Shown here in pieces: positions 23,590-34,239 of a stretch of 64,000 bases of DNA. Both the position numbers and the translations under genes were made by a program. The DNA is from Neoechinorhynchus agilis. Its lineage: Eukaryota; Acanthocephala. The notes under the pieces were generated by a model. It was not told where the DNA came from and did no database searches. It saw only the letters and a program-made list of their open reading frames with translations. How positions within the stretch are numbered: the first letter of the stretch is position 1; every line of letters begins with the position of its first letter. The DNA lies in NCBI GenBank assembly GCA_051530055.1, contig CM121342.1, forward strand, positions 5,270,001 to 5,334,000, written 5' to 3'.

Positions 23590-24219
23590 ATGCTATTTAT
23601 TATACCGTCTCTCGTTTTACTGCTGTCGAATTTCGTTTATGGAGACTACGAGTATGCTATCAGGAAAATGCTAGAATGTCACAACAAATTTCGGACTTTA
23701 CATCGAGTTCAGAATCTCACCCTGGATAATGGTCTCTCGAAGGATGCACAGGTACACGCTGATTGGATGTCCAGAAGCGGTCGATTTGACCATGCAAAAA
23801 ATTTAGAGCGCTTGGAACAAGGCGAGAACCTGTACATGAGGTTTAGAATTGCAAACAGTCCATTGAATGCTCAGCGCGATTTGGACCAAGATCCGGATAG
23901 AGCATGTAAAGAGTGGTACTGCGAAATACTTGACTATCGATTTGATCGCCTTGATGTGATGAACATGGGGACCTTTCATTTTACTCAGCTCGTCTGGGCT
24001 CAATCGACGCGAGTTGGATTTGCCATTGCTGTCCACAAACAGACAATGCCTGGAAGTTTCTATAAATACAAGACATACATTGTAGCCAGATATTCTCCCC
24101 CTGGAAATGTTATTGGCACGTTTCACCGACATGTCAAGAAAACCAGCTTCGATTATAGATCATTTTGCAAGTTGCTCAAGAAGTCATCGAATGTTCAACG
24201 GCAAAATTTTGCAGGTTGA
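23590..24219 (+). CDS. Secreted CAP-domain (SCP/TAPS, venom-allergen-like) protein 2
   Basis: A 209-residue single-exon protein, paralogous to the gene at 21246. The signal peptide MLFIIPSLVLLLSNFVYG precedes a CAP domain with MLECHNKFRTLHRVQNLTLD, VHADWMSRSGRFDHAKN, LEQGENLYMRF, FHFTQLVWAQSTRVGFAIAV and YIVARYSPPGN. All four classical CAP cavity residues (two His, two Glu) can be placed. The same orientation and 1.7-kb spacing indicate tandem duplication. An acceptor-like TTCACAG lies 2 bp before the ATG. Confidence 0.9.
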   Translation: MLFIIPSLVLLLSNFVYGDYEYAIRKMLECHNKFRTLHRVQNLTLDNGLSKDAQVHADWMSRSGRFDHAKNLERLEQGENLYMRFRIANSPLNAQRDLDQDPDRACKEWYCEILDYRFDRLDVMNMGTFHFTQLVWAQSTRVGFAIAVHKQTMPGSFYKYKTYIVARYSPPGNVIGTFHRHVKKTSFDYRSFCKLLKKSSNVQRQNFAG

Positions 24220-24954
24220 TATAGGATCGATCCCTGTTTGAATCTCAGGTAAAACACCGGAGATCAGGGATATTGTGAGAGCGCGAATGTATAAGGATTT
24301 TTCCTAAACATGATCTTTAGCGTTACGATCTCGAACAATGAAATTCTCTAATTAATACTTTGAAATTCATTCAATTTAGAGACAATTGATACCTTTAAAT
24401 CCATTCAATTGAAGTGTGAGATAAAAGATTAGACGTAACAGTTGAAACCTATTGAACGAAGAAAAAAGCGACTACCCTACGAAATTAACAAAAAAACCCG
24501 CTCTATTCCGCATTGGGGTAATTCTTTTTAGACCTCGTCTTAGATTGACCAAATTACGTTACATCTCGTGCTTAAATGGCTCATTACTAATATGACATTT
24601 GTTGCTTTAACTGCGAAATATCCTTTTTAGCATTTTGTTTTCCATTTTCGCGTACTCTAAAAGAGATTGGGACCTGGTGATAAAATACTCCATATTAATA
24701 AAATGGCGTACAAAAAAATCCACTACCAGTCTTTCAAAATAATTCACCTCACGGTGTCTTTTGAACCTCAAGGCACAAAAGGACATTTGAACGAAACATA
24801 CAAATGCAAGCCAACGAACATGTAATCAAACTTTCTATAGGGCGATAATTAGAATTCTAGCAAAGCTCAGGCAAACATCCAATCCCCCCATGCACAAAAT
24901 TTTAGATACGGATTGATTAGAATTCTGATCTGACGCTTCGACATTTTTTGTCAT

Positions 24955-25640
24955 TTAAGAATGAAGCGACCTATGTCTAAAATAAGACAATTGTGAAAGA
25001 GTCTTTTCAAGGCAAACAAATATCATTTCTCTGAACATTGCCTTCTGAGTATGATCTTGAGATCCATCAACTGGCAAATCTATCATTGTACAGGTGGACG
25101 ATACAAGATCGTAGCCGTATCGAAACATATTATTTAGGATTTGAAGTGAATCTAAACCGGGTATTTTGACCGAATCTCGGCACTCAATGTCTTTGTATCG
25201 AGATTCCATCAATCTAACGAAACAGCAACGAATGCATTTGAGTCTAACTCGTCTTTGGATACTTGATAATTCGAAGGTTTGTCCAGAATGTCGATTGATT
25301 TCACATAGGGTTCGAACAAATGTTCAATACTATGGTATCTCCCAATCAAAGTAAACGATTCGACTCGTCGTCTCAAACGTAGAATATCATCTTCCATGGA
25401 GAGCGGAGAAAGTTTAGATATTGAGCGAAGAATCATTGTATCAGCGAGTGGCGATTTGGGTTTAAATACTGTTGCATTGCCAGAAGCCATCTGAACGATG
25501 CCGTCGTTAATCGGTGTAAATGTTTGGCTGTAGAGTGAAGAGAACTGGTCCTAAAATTAAATAAAGAGTTCAAAAAGGGACTACTGATTTGCACCCACAT
25601 GGAGATCCTCGGTGGCTGAACCAACTCTGTCTTTATTCAT
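24955..25640 (-). CDS. Unrecognised protein with short introns
   Basis: Three exons. MNKDRVGSATEDLH (ends about 25603) joins via a GT-AG intron to DQFSSLYSQTFTPINDGIVQ at about 25551. A 35-nt intron (GTTAGACTC...TCGTTAG, about 25219-25253) then joins SKDE to LMESRYKDIECRDSVKIPGL. The product is about 200 residues, helical, with no signal peptide. Central segments are DDILRLRRRVESFTLIGRYH and FRYGYDLVSSTCTMIDL. The family is not recognised. The conserved reading across both introns supports a real gene. Confidence 0.55.
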
Positions 25641-25699
25641 TTTGTTTGAGAGCACTTTGCAGCAGTTGAAAAAAAAGGAAACAATTAAATACAGCAAAC

Positions 25700-26330
25700 C
25701 GGTTTGTAAAACTTATGACGTTCCACATGAGTTTCAAAATGACGGATTCTCTAAGAAGGTTCGATGACTCACTGCGTGGAAAATAGAGGTCCACGTTTTA
25801 GATGCTTATATAATACGAATCAAACGTCCAAGTGGCTATTGAACACCACTCGATTGTTGTAATTTATGTTTTATGATTGATTTGTTCATCGAAAACTTAG
25901 AAGCAACCTCGATATAGGCATAAGATTGTGCCAAAATATCGAATTCAATAAAGAAATTACTTCATTTTCTCAAATACACGCTGTAATTTACGTTTGCATG
26001 AACTATATTTTGCACTTTTTGATAACAATGGAATTATACGCGAATCATTTTCTTCACATGAAAATGTTATCCACTCTTGATCAATCCATATGATTCATTC
26101 CCTTGAGAAAACTATTTTGCAAAAATACTGGTATTCCATTCCGCCCACAACTTGTTTACTACTAATATCGATTACTAAGAACCATATTGGAAAATATGAA
26201 TCAGCAAACATCCGAATCATGTGAAAATCTGAAGCACGCCATTTTTTGTTCGTCCATATCCGAATTCGATTGCAAACTTATAAGAACACCAAAATTTTAG
26301 GTGCGAACGCGATCTCAAAATATTTCTATT
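25700..26330. other. No gene recognised
   Basis: AT-rich sequence with no convincing open frame or repeat. Confidence 0.4.
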
Positions 26331-26331
26331 T

Positions 26332-26475
26332 AAGTTTGAATTGTGGTGGTGATAATTCCGCGGATAAAGGAGATTTTATTGTTTAGAAAGATATTTCGAA
26401 ATAGGAAGCTTCATCGGTCATTGTAAATCATTTATCCGCAAGATTATGATCACCACAATTCAAACTTTAAGACCC
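26332..26475. repeat. Foldback element of about 145 bp (TGTGGTGATCATAAT family)
   Basis: The left end AGTTTGAATTGTGGTGGTGA and the right end TGATCACCACAATTCAAACT are inverted copies of each other, and the inner parts (GCGGATAAA) also pair. A half-copy with the same TGTGGTGATCATAATCT edge, followed by a similar GGACTTTCTCT block, lies near 59507-59550. Pieces also appear near 34000 and 56485. Confidence 0.85.
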
Positions 26476-27415
26476 CTAAGGATTTTCTCTCTATGATTTC
26501 TATTTAACTTCACATATTTTTAGATTTCAATCCTCTTAAAGTAACTTTCTTGTACTTTGGATATGTTATGCCCGGTCAATGAGAATTGAAAGCTAATTTT
26601 TTACTTAAAAAAAATGAAATTTGTCGGAGTTTCGGTAACTAATGTTTGTTTTTCTGGCATGTAATTAGTCAGCATTCTCTACGTTGATCCGTTAAAGTAC
26701 AGTTTCGTTTTTCGAATCTTATTTTGTGTTCACAGTAATTTTTGTTTAGCTCCGAATATCGTTTAGAATCGCATTGATTGGCTAGCAATTTAAGAGGTTA
26801 AGCAAGGTGTGTGTTTTTGTCCAAATTGTTTCAACGTTTTGAAATCATCTCCTTTTTTTATAATAAATTAGTAGTTGTTCAAGCCAACTTTTCTGATCTA
26901 AACGGACCATGAATTGCTCGATTCATTGTGGCCCCCTGATTTTGAACACTGTTATTACGTGAAATATTAGTTTCATGTGAAAAAAGCAAATGAGATATCG
27001 AGCACAGGTGCTCCTATCAGTCATTTTAAGAAACCCTCAGAGATATCCGTAATTTGTGATCTTTTTGGCCCAATATTCCATGGTGAGTGCATTTATCGCT
27101 TTGAGGCAACGAAGTTTTTTTAAATTTAAGGGACATGCATAAAAGAAGAAGAGGGAACCCCTTTCAGCGGTCCCAATATTACAATTGACTAGCAGATTGA
27201 CTCAACGGCTTCTGTATCAGTGATCCGCCTCAGTGTAGACAATAGACACTAACTTGAGAACTTGAGCGTAGCCCTAAAGATCTCATGAGAGAGATACTAA
27301 ACCAGTTGCACGAGACATATTACGACGTCTATATATCAACTGTCTTGCATCTCTCGCTTCTATACTACTTTCACATGCGATCCGTTGTCACCTTGACTTT
27401 ATTCTCAAACTGGAA
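26476..27415. other. No gene recognised; upstream region of the Src-like kinase
   Basis: AT-rich sequence without convincing coding frames. It probably contains 5' regulatory sequence or untranslated exons of the kinase gene. Confidence 0.35.
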
Positions 27416-27504
27416 TGGAAGGAGTTTCTAAGAAGTCAAACTCGATGGTCGAATCAAATACCGACAATAATAACCTCCACGACCAACACTACTATTCTAC
27501 TGGT
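27416..27504 (+). other. Possible upstream coding exon of the Src-like locus
   Basis: From the ATG at 27416 the frame MEGVSKKSNSMVESNTDNNN runs to YYSTG and meets a good donor (CTG|GTTAGTAC). The 29413 acceptor (TTTTTCATAG) upstream of the kinase exon leaves an open frame through to MGNLS, so an alternative, non-myristoylated N-terminus could exist. Evidence is limited to the frame and splice motifs. Confidence 0.25.
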
Positions 27505-29400
27505 TAGTACACTTTCTTTTTGTCAATGTTATTCATTGACCGATCCACGTTTCCCCATCTTTGATCCTGTTTAATAGAAGGATAACTAGTGAACTTTTAT
27601 TCTGGCACGGACTATCAATTTGAATCGTGTAATACAAGCTTTTTTTCAATGCAGAAGGAAATTAGCTCGCTTGCCGGAAGCTTCATTCGCAACATTGTTT
27701 AATTATACCAGAAAAAAAAGAGAGAGCAGAATATTGACAGCATTGTTTAAGTGGTTTCTGCATTGAGTTTCATGTTTTGAAAAGGTTCTCGTTCAAAAAC
27801 CAATTTAAGATGTTAAAAAGAGGCATCCTTCAAAAAGTCATCGGAATGCCGTGTTTCTCACTCTCTTATTTGTTCATAGACCGAAGGAGCGCGAGCGTTT
27901 CCATGTTTTTCTTGCGACGTTTGTTCATGGATCGATAAATCAGTGCCAACATCGATCGGTACATATCGATGTTAATTTGTGAGCGCACACACAGTCGATT
28001 ATTGGAGATTTCTTTTTGAACCTTTCAAAGTCCACATTTTCGTCATATTGTTCTTTTTGGTGTGTGTGTTAGACAATGAAAATTGATACTCGTCTCGTAG
28101 CCGACATCTAAACCGTCGCACCCCCTACCACTCAGTCTTGTTTACACGAGTCTCCTACATTTTGCCCTTTTCACCAAAAGGTATGTCAATTTTTCTCTTT
28201 CGTTTGGTAGGATGCCCGAGAACTAGCGCAGTTGTGTGTGTATAATCTTAAAATCACTAGGTCCTTTACGCCTAGTCATTTCTATATCTCATTCCTTGCC
28301 ACTAGTTCGTCCTAATAAGCACTAATGCAGAAAACCGTCTTGACACATTCCCATGGGATCCAACGCCAAGAAGCGCGCAAGACGTCTATCACCATCATGG
28401 ACTTTGAATTTCTCAATATCTCATTGAATCAATGCTCGTTTGCCTCGTACGAACCTCAAATTTGCATTTCATTTGCATATTTTTTTTGGAAACACTTGAA
28501 AAAAGTACAACTTTTTACATGGAATCGGGATCACTAACAGTGACGCCCTAGACGTTTTATGACTCCCAATTATTATCTGATTTGGAGTGATTTATGACAG
28601 CGACGAAAAGTTCAGCTCGACTGTTCACTCATCAATTCATAGACCTCGTTTCGCACTTGAACTCAAAAGACTAATCTTTCTGCGAACTTTTTTGCTCTCA
28701 GTGTGCGCGTTCAAATCATAGACAACAGCGGCTACTTCATTTTAATCTTGACTTTTTTTTCTTACATTGACTTGTTTCCAAACAGAACCTTTTGATCAGG
28801 TCAACCGGAAATACAAATTAATAACTTCTGTCTCTTTTTGAAATGGTTTCAAATCAATATTGATTATTTGCATCATCCAACCGAACAGAGATCTCGATTA
28901 ACGTCAGTTGTGTAGATTGGAATGCCCCGCCTCCTTTTTCACTCAACCGGAAACCCAATTGTTTCCGATGATTGTTCGAGAGATGGTGTTCTTTGTTGGG
29001 CAGTGTTATTGGTGGATAGATTTCTCTCCCAGCCGTTTACACGATTATTTTGTAAGCGATTATCTCGTTTTAAAACAAAGCCAACACCTAATAACCGTGT
29101 ATTATCAAGTGTTCACTAGACAGAGGCGTTCATTGATTTCAGATTGTTTTAGGATCTCGTACAACACGCCTTTATGAGTGTAACTGAAACCAAATGGTCA
29201 TTGGTATGTCAACTCACGGCGTCCTCCTGAATTTCGCACCAAGGAACATGAGTGTTATCACACCCACCCACCATATACGATGAATGACATCATTTTCGTT
29301 GCCGTTGTTCATACGCACCTTTTAGTTGTCGTGATGGTTCCGTGAGGAACCATTTTGGGGGATCGAAACTGAGACCAATCGATCTTACTTATCTTTTTCA
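27505..29400. other. Long non-coding stretch before the Src-like kinase
   Basis: Mostly non-coding. Frames at 28325-28537 and 28908-29177 lack conserved features and codon bias. It is likely an intron or 5' region. Confidence 0.35.
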
Positions 29401-29454
29401 TAGGTCAAACGTCCTATTAACACAAGAGCCAAATCCTGTCGTAGAAGAGTGTTC

Positions 29455-31468
29455 ATGGGAAATCTATCATTCCGATCAAAAGATCCCGACCGGGAACTTA
29501 GTCGAAATACACGATATGTATTCGATAATCATCCGCAGCGCTCACAAGGTGCCGGATCGCCAGCATCATTCATGAACACACAACATCAACGGTACCATTC
29601 GGGTAACGATGATTATAAACCGTTTCGCACACCTCAGTTTTTGAGCCGAACAATGCGATTGGATGATTCGCCAACAGCAGCAGCAGTAAAACCAGTGGCC
29701 TATCGCCCGTCCAATGATTCATTTCCAAACGTGTTCGTTGCGCTTTACGATTTTAATGGATCTGGCATAGATGATCTGCCATTCAGAAAGGGCGATAAAT
29801 TGGTTGTTCTTGACAATAGGTTCGTCGAATCCACTTTTTTTCGTGACTTTCACAAAAACATTTAGCAATAATGATTGGTGGCTGGTAAGAAATGCCCGAA
29901 CGCATGAACAAGGTTATGCGCCAACAAACTTTTTATCGTTATATGATGACCTGAGAAGTAAAGAGTAGGTGTAGAAGACGGCAAACATTTCTTCGATGAC
30001 CTCGTTTAGTTGGTACTTCCACGATACTAATCTTCGCGAAGCCGAACGACTTTTAGATCAACCTTTTAACAACAGTGGAACCTTCCTCATTCGTCCTTCA
30101 TGCAGCACAAAAGGTATTGTGTCTGTGCAAAGAAAATGTCTACATTTCTTAGAACTCACCATTACGCAAATTGATATTCTTTGGAACTCACCATTGGGCA
30201 CGAACATTCCATTCGGCTTTCGCTCGTGAGTTAGGCCACACCTTACAAAAATCACGAATTGATAAGCCTGAATGGCAGTTGACTCATAAAGAAACCCTGA
30301 AAATGGGGCTATTTAGCTTTCTATAAGTGCCACAATCTTACAACCGTGCTATTTAGGAAACTATGCACTTTCAATCCTCGACTATGTATCGTGCATTGGC
30401 TGCGAAAAAGACACTGACAATCAGTCTAGCGTAAAACACTACCGAATCCTGCGAGGAAACGATGGGCGGTTCTATATAGGGCCGCGTGCGACCTTTGGAA
30501 CTCTACAAGGTCTAGTTGATCATTATAAACAAATATCCGACGGTCTATGTTGTCGCTTGACCTATCCATGCCCTAAAACAGTTCCTACACTGCCAGATTT
30601 AAGCTACGATGATCTTGATCAAGTCGAACTTGATAGAAAGTGCATCCGTCTAATAAACAAAATTGGCAGTGGGAATTATGGCGAAGTGTGGAAGGGAAAA
30701 TATAAAGGCCAAACTGTGGCAATCAAGGCAATGAAGTCCACATCCATGGACGACAGAAAGAAGCTGCCGAAAAATTGGGATTTTCTCGAAGAAGCCCGCG
30801 TTATGAAAAAACTTAAACATGAGAAAATAGTGAAGCTGTATGGCGTAAGCACAGTTCAGGAACCTTTTTTTATCATTGTAGAATATCTTCTTAACGGAAA
30901 CCTTTTACATTATTTAAGAAGTGACATGGGCCAGCAACTGAAGCTTCCTAAACTAGTTAGTGTTGCCGCCCAGATATGCGAGGGAATGTCTTATTTGGAG
31001 AAAAAACACTATGTTCACTGTGATTTGGCAGCCAGAAACATATTCGTGGGTGAATCACTGCTTGTAAAGATCGGTGATTTCGGTCTCGCTCGTATGGTTG
31101 AATCTGGAGCTCTGAAAGTAGAAAGCCAAACGCAATTCCCCATAAAATGGACCGCTCCTGAAGCAGCTACATGCAAAGTTTATACTATTAAATCGGACGT
31201 GTGGTCTTTTGGAGTGCTATTATTTGAACTAATTACAAAAGGAGCAGTTCCTTATCCTACGATGTCCAATCAAGAAACGTTGCAAAAAGTATCTCGAGGA
31301 TATAGAATTCCTCGTCCTTCTAATTGTCCCGATGGGTATTATTCAATCATGTTGAGATGTTGGAATGCAACTCCTGAACTGAGACCTACCTTCGATTATT
31401 TATATGATATTTTTGATGATTATTTCATTACAACTGAACCAAACTATAGAGAGTCTGAAGATTTGTAA
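29455..31468 (+). CDS. Src-family non-receptor tyrosine kinase with an altered catalytic loop
   Basis: Four exons: 29455-29819, 29865-29964, about 30009-30115, 30357-31468, all with GT-AG introns. The protein starts MGNLSFRSK, a good N-myristoylation signal. SH3 is FVALYDFNGSGIDDLPFRKG...NDWWLVRN...GYAPTNFLSLYDD. SH2 is WYFHDTNLREAERLLDQPFN...GTFLIRPS...FGTLQGLVDHYK. The kinase has IGSGNYGEVWKG, VAIKAMK, DFGLAR, FPIKWTAPEAA and DVWSFGVLLFEL. The tail TEPNYRESEDL matches the Csk-regulated tail with its Tyr. Two key positions differ from Src: the HRD arginine is Cys (HCDLAARN, codon 31019-31021), and the activation-loop Tyr is Leu (codon 31112-31114) with loop length unchanged. Confidence 0.93.
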
Positions 31469-32139
31469 AGTGTGAGAGAGATTTTCGATTGCTTTGAGTG
31501 ACCGTTCTCTTTGCGTGTGTCTAAAAGAAGAACAGAAAACGTTTAAGAATAATAAGCGAACAAAGAAATATCACATAGGCTAACTTGTGGTGTGAGCTGC
31601 CTTGGACAGTTTTTTGTCGTGTCTTGTCGATAGCAAAAATGAATCTCAATGGAGTAGATCAATCGGCAATCACGATACGTCAATTGATTTGTAAGCTTAA
31701 TCTCGTATAGTTATGTAGGACAACTAAATTCCTATTTTTTATACAATATTTTCATTGGAAAATTAATTGGAACGGTTACACAATGCGTTGTTCGATCAGG
31801 ATAATCAGTGAGAGATCTTAAGCACCAGGTGGGTGTCGTGTCCAACCGAGATCAACCGATTTTTTAATATAACCCAGAAAATGTTAAAAATTGGGCTTCA
31901 TTTTGACGGACTTTACAGAGCCAAAACCAATTTATATGCTCAAGTGGCACTATTTGAATCTATTAGCACAGGAATCGAAAGTATGCCGGTCGAGCGGAAT
32001 TTAGTGGTATGATTACTGAAGGAACGAAAACACTTCATAGACTATGATAAGATGAATGGATCGTTCTTGGTGCATCACTGTAATCATTTAAGAGACCCAT
32101 CTATGTATCATAGTCGCTGAATAACGTGTAGAACACAAA
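31469..32139. other. No gene recognised
   Basis: 3' flank of the kinase gene, then AT-rich convergent spacer. Nothing else is visible. Confidence 0.4.
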
Positions 32140-32661
32140 TTATTTTGAGTAATCGTTGAAATCGAACTCGCAGTTATACACACCAACAGGGACGGCTTTT
32201 TCCGTGTCGTATCCCGCCCATCCATCTTTTGAATCAATCAAAATATCATCAAAAACACAATTTGATTCTTGGCCACGTCCCGTCCAAATACCATCAGGAA
32301 CAAACTCCTTTGGCGCCATTCCTCTGCAGTCCAAGACGCACAACCTTTTCCATTGGTCAGAATCGCTATATGAATGAATGGTATTTTGAAGACCATTTGA
32401 CTTCGATGCCACCATTAGCATGGCAGAGTTCTCACGTTTGCAGAATTTGCATTTTGCGCAAATTCCAAGTACGTATTCTTCCTTTGAAGCTCTTCTAGAA
32501 AGGTCCGTTGATTGTAGGTTCTCTAAGGCTTGTGGATTTTTACTTGACTCTCCGCATTGCGAACATTCAAATATGAACAACCAGTTGAAATCGTTATCCG
32601 ATGGCTGTAAATCCACAATGTTCTCCAGGCTCGCCTTTATAAGAACCTCTACTTTTACCAT
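32140..32661 (-). CDS. CZIB: CXXC-motif zinc-binding protein (CZIB / DUF866 family)
   Basis: A single exon of 173 residues, similar in length to the human C1orf123/CZIB protein (160). Family features are KVEVLIKASLENIVDLQP, FECSQCGESSK (first CxxC), CAKCKFCKRENSAMLM (second CxxC), LDCRGMAPKEFVPDGIWTGR, and the end GVYNCEFDFNDYSK. The two CxxC pairs form the zinc site in the solved family structure. Its cellular role is poorly defined. The start is supported by GTTTTTCAG directly before AAATGG, an acceptor-like motif. Confidence 0.9.
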   Translation of the reverse strand: MVKVEVLIKASLENIVDLQPSDNDFNWLFIFECSQCGESSKNPQALENLQSTDLSRRASKEEYVLGICAKCKFCKRENSAMLMVASKSNGLQNTIHSYSDSDQWKRLCVLDCRGMAPKEFVPDGIWTGRGQESNCVFDDILIDSKDGWAGYDTEKAVPVGVYNCEFDFNDYSK

Positions 32662-32984
32662 TTCTGAAAAACACGTATAATGAGATAGCGAGTGTCGATT
32701 TTTGGAAAAGTAATAATCAAATTCAAAATTTATTGAAAACTAAACTCGACGTCGTGTATGTCGCTAAGCGTCCTGGTTAAGAAATAAATGGGTTTAGGAG
32801 TGTTTTGGTTACAAATTCGAGTATGGAGTACATACAACCGACGTCTAAAAGATGTTCTCCGCCGTTCAGTGGAAAACGAAGAATATAAAGACAATGAACA
32901 TCAATTTCTATGGTGCAATTCAACTTAGATATTCGGCAATACATCGGTGAAACCAAAAAGGCATTTAAGTTAATAAAAATGGGT

Positions 32985-33965
32985 CTATACTAATTCCGCT
33001 TGTTTTATCATCCGTTTTAAATACTCCGGCGCTTGAGCAGAGCGAAAAAATGTATATGCAAGTCGTATCTGTTTGACCTCTTCTAATTTCGGATCATCAT
33101 CGAATTCAGGATCGATGTAAAAGAACACTGGCATCTCGACTTCTTCGCCCGGACCAAGCAGTTGCTCTTCGAAACAGAAGCATTGGATTTTGTTGAAATA
33201 GGGAGCGGCATCGAAAGGCACTATATTGTAGGCTGCTATGCCTACCAGAGTTTCCGTTGGTGAGTAGTTCTTTGCCTTGTTCAAAGATGGTGACCTATTG
33301 TACGGACGCGAGCGTGTACAAAATGGGCGAATCCGGTGAACGACAAATGACAAGAAAAAACCATTGAAATGGATGTGAAAAGAAGGCATCAATTGCATAA
33401 AATAACTAACAAATTACGAAGCAAAATGCACCAAAAGTTCATCATTGCTTAGACTAGATCGTAATCGATCGTAAATGATCAGCGTAAAAGATGCGGTGCT
33501 CTTACTGTGATCCATCATTTGCAACTACAATTTCTCTTAGTCTCCCATTAAGGATACAATCGGCCACCATCGAAATTAGAAGCAGAGCGCGGCTTCCCCG
33601 AGCGACACTTCAATGCTCGGTTGCTCTGGAGTAAACTCCCAAGGAAGGGTGCCATAAGTCATAGATTGAAGTTCCACTCTCAGCTTACGAGGATGTTTCT
33701 CTTTGCACTTTTCAGTGGCCCTTGTATCGTCTCTCCTGTCCTTAACGACTCCTTCCCATCCATAGGCTTCACAAAAATATCGGTATATCGGAATGACTGC
33801 ACATGATACTCCTAGCATCGTGATTACAGTGGCCATGCCATAATTGATTGTCGATCGCTTACACTCAGACTGTTTAGGGTGCTCGCCAAAGATATTCGAG
33901 GGCAATTTGGTGGCGAATAATCGTCGATGATGGCACAGGCGGAATAGGATTGGCCGAAATATCAT
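32985..33965 (-). CDS. COX11: Cytochrome c oxidase assembly protein COX11
   Basis: An inner-membrane copper chaperone that delivers Cu to the CuB site of cytochrome oxidase. Exon 1 runs from 33965 (MIFRPILFRLCHHRRLFAT, mitochondrial presequence) to 33577. It contains the single membrane segment (GMATVITMLGVSCAVIPIYR), the conserved YRYFCEAYGWEG, and LPWEFTPEQPSIEVSLGEAA. Exon 2 (33279-32985) carries KAKNYSPTETLVGIAAYNIV, then YFNKIQCFCFEEQLLGPGEE with the Cu-binding CFCF, MPVFFYIDPEF and LAYTFF. Joining at TA|C gives LCFYKAKN as in the family. The intron is not GT-AG (separate entry). An upstream in-frame Met at 33983 is less likely because the presequence begins well at 33965. Confidence 0.92.
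33280..33576 (-). other. Non-canonical inverted-repeat intron of COX11
   Basis: This 297-nt intron is fixed by the COX11 alignment (LCFY|KAKN). The only GT donor close by would delete the conserved VSLGEAALCFY. TACAATCGGCCACCATC (33555-33571) pairs with GATGGTGACCTATTGTA (33286-33302): 17 bp, two mismatches, starting about 5 nt from each splice point. The ends read AT...AA or AA...GA depending on a one-base ambiguity, so neither GT-AG nor the usual AT-AC fits well. Confidence 0.72.
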
Positions 33966-34004
33966 CTTAAACAACATAAACAAATTAGTTAGAGGTAGTG
34001 GTGA

Positions 34005-34187
34005 TCATAATAACCCTTTGAGACATTTCGGAAGAAGATACACATCGAGTGGATCTATTTCTGAGCTGGGCAGCTTGGCGTCCAGCGGGCGATAGTTTTT
34101 TCGTTTTGACTCTCGAAACCCGTGGGCTGATTTCGTGATTTGGAGAGAAACTTTTGCCTTGTCCCCACCAACGGAGTTAAAAAGCAC
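34005..34187 (-). CDS. C-terminal exon of an unrecognised gene just upstream of COX11
   Basis: An open frame ending at 34005, preceded by an acceptor-like TTTAACTGCCAG. It encodes VGGDKAKVSLQITKSAHGFR and a tail SSEIDPLDVYLLPKCLKGLL. The stop is only about 22-40 bp before the COX11 start on the same strand, an operon-like spacing. The rest of the gene would lie to the right, where a satellite now begins. The family is not recognised. Confidence 0.4.
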   Translation of the reverse strand: MLFNSVGGDKAKVSLQITKSAHGFRESKRKNYRPLDAKLPSSEIDPLDVYLLPKCLKGLL

Positions 34188-34239
34188 AAACTGGCAGTTA
34201 AATCAATTTTCCATCAAAGTGCATCGGCTGTATTTGAAA

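Noticed and set aside
25209-25260. Frameshift in the 25-kb minus-strand gene
   Set aside because: A 35-nt GT-AG intron (GTTAGACTC...TCGTTAG) joins the two frames cleanly.
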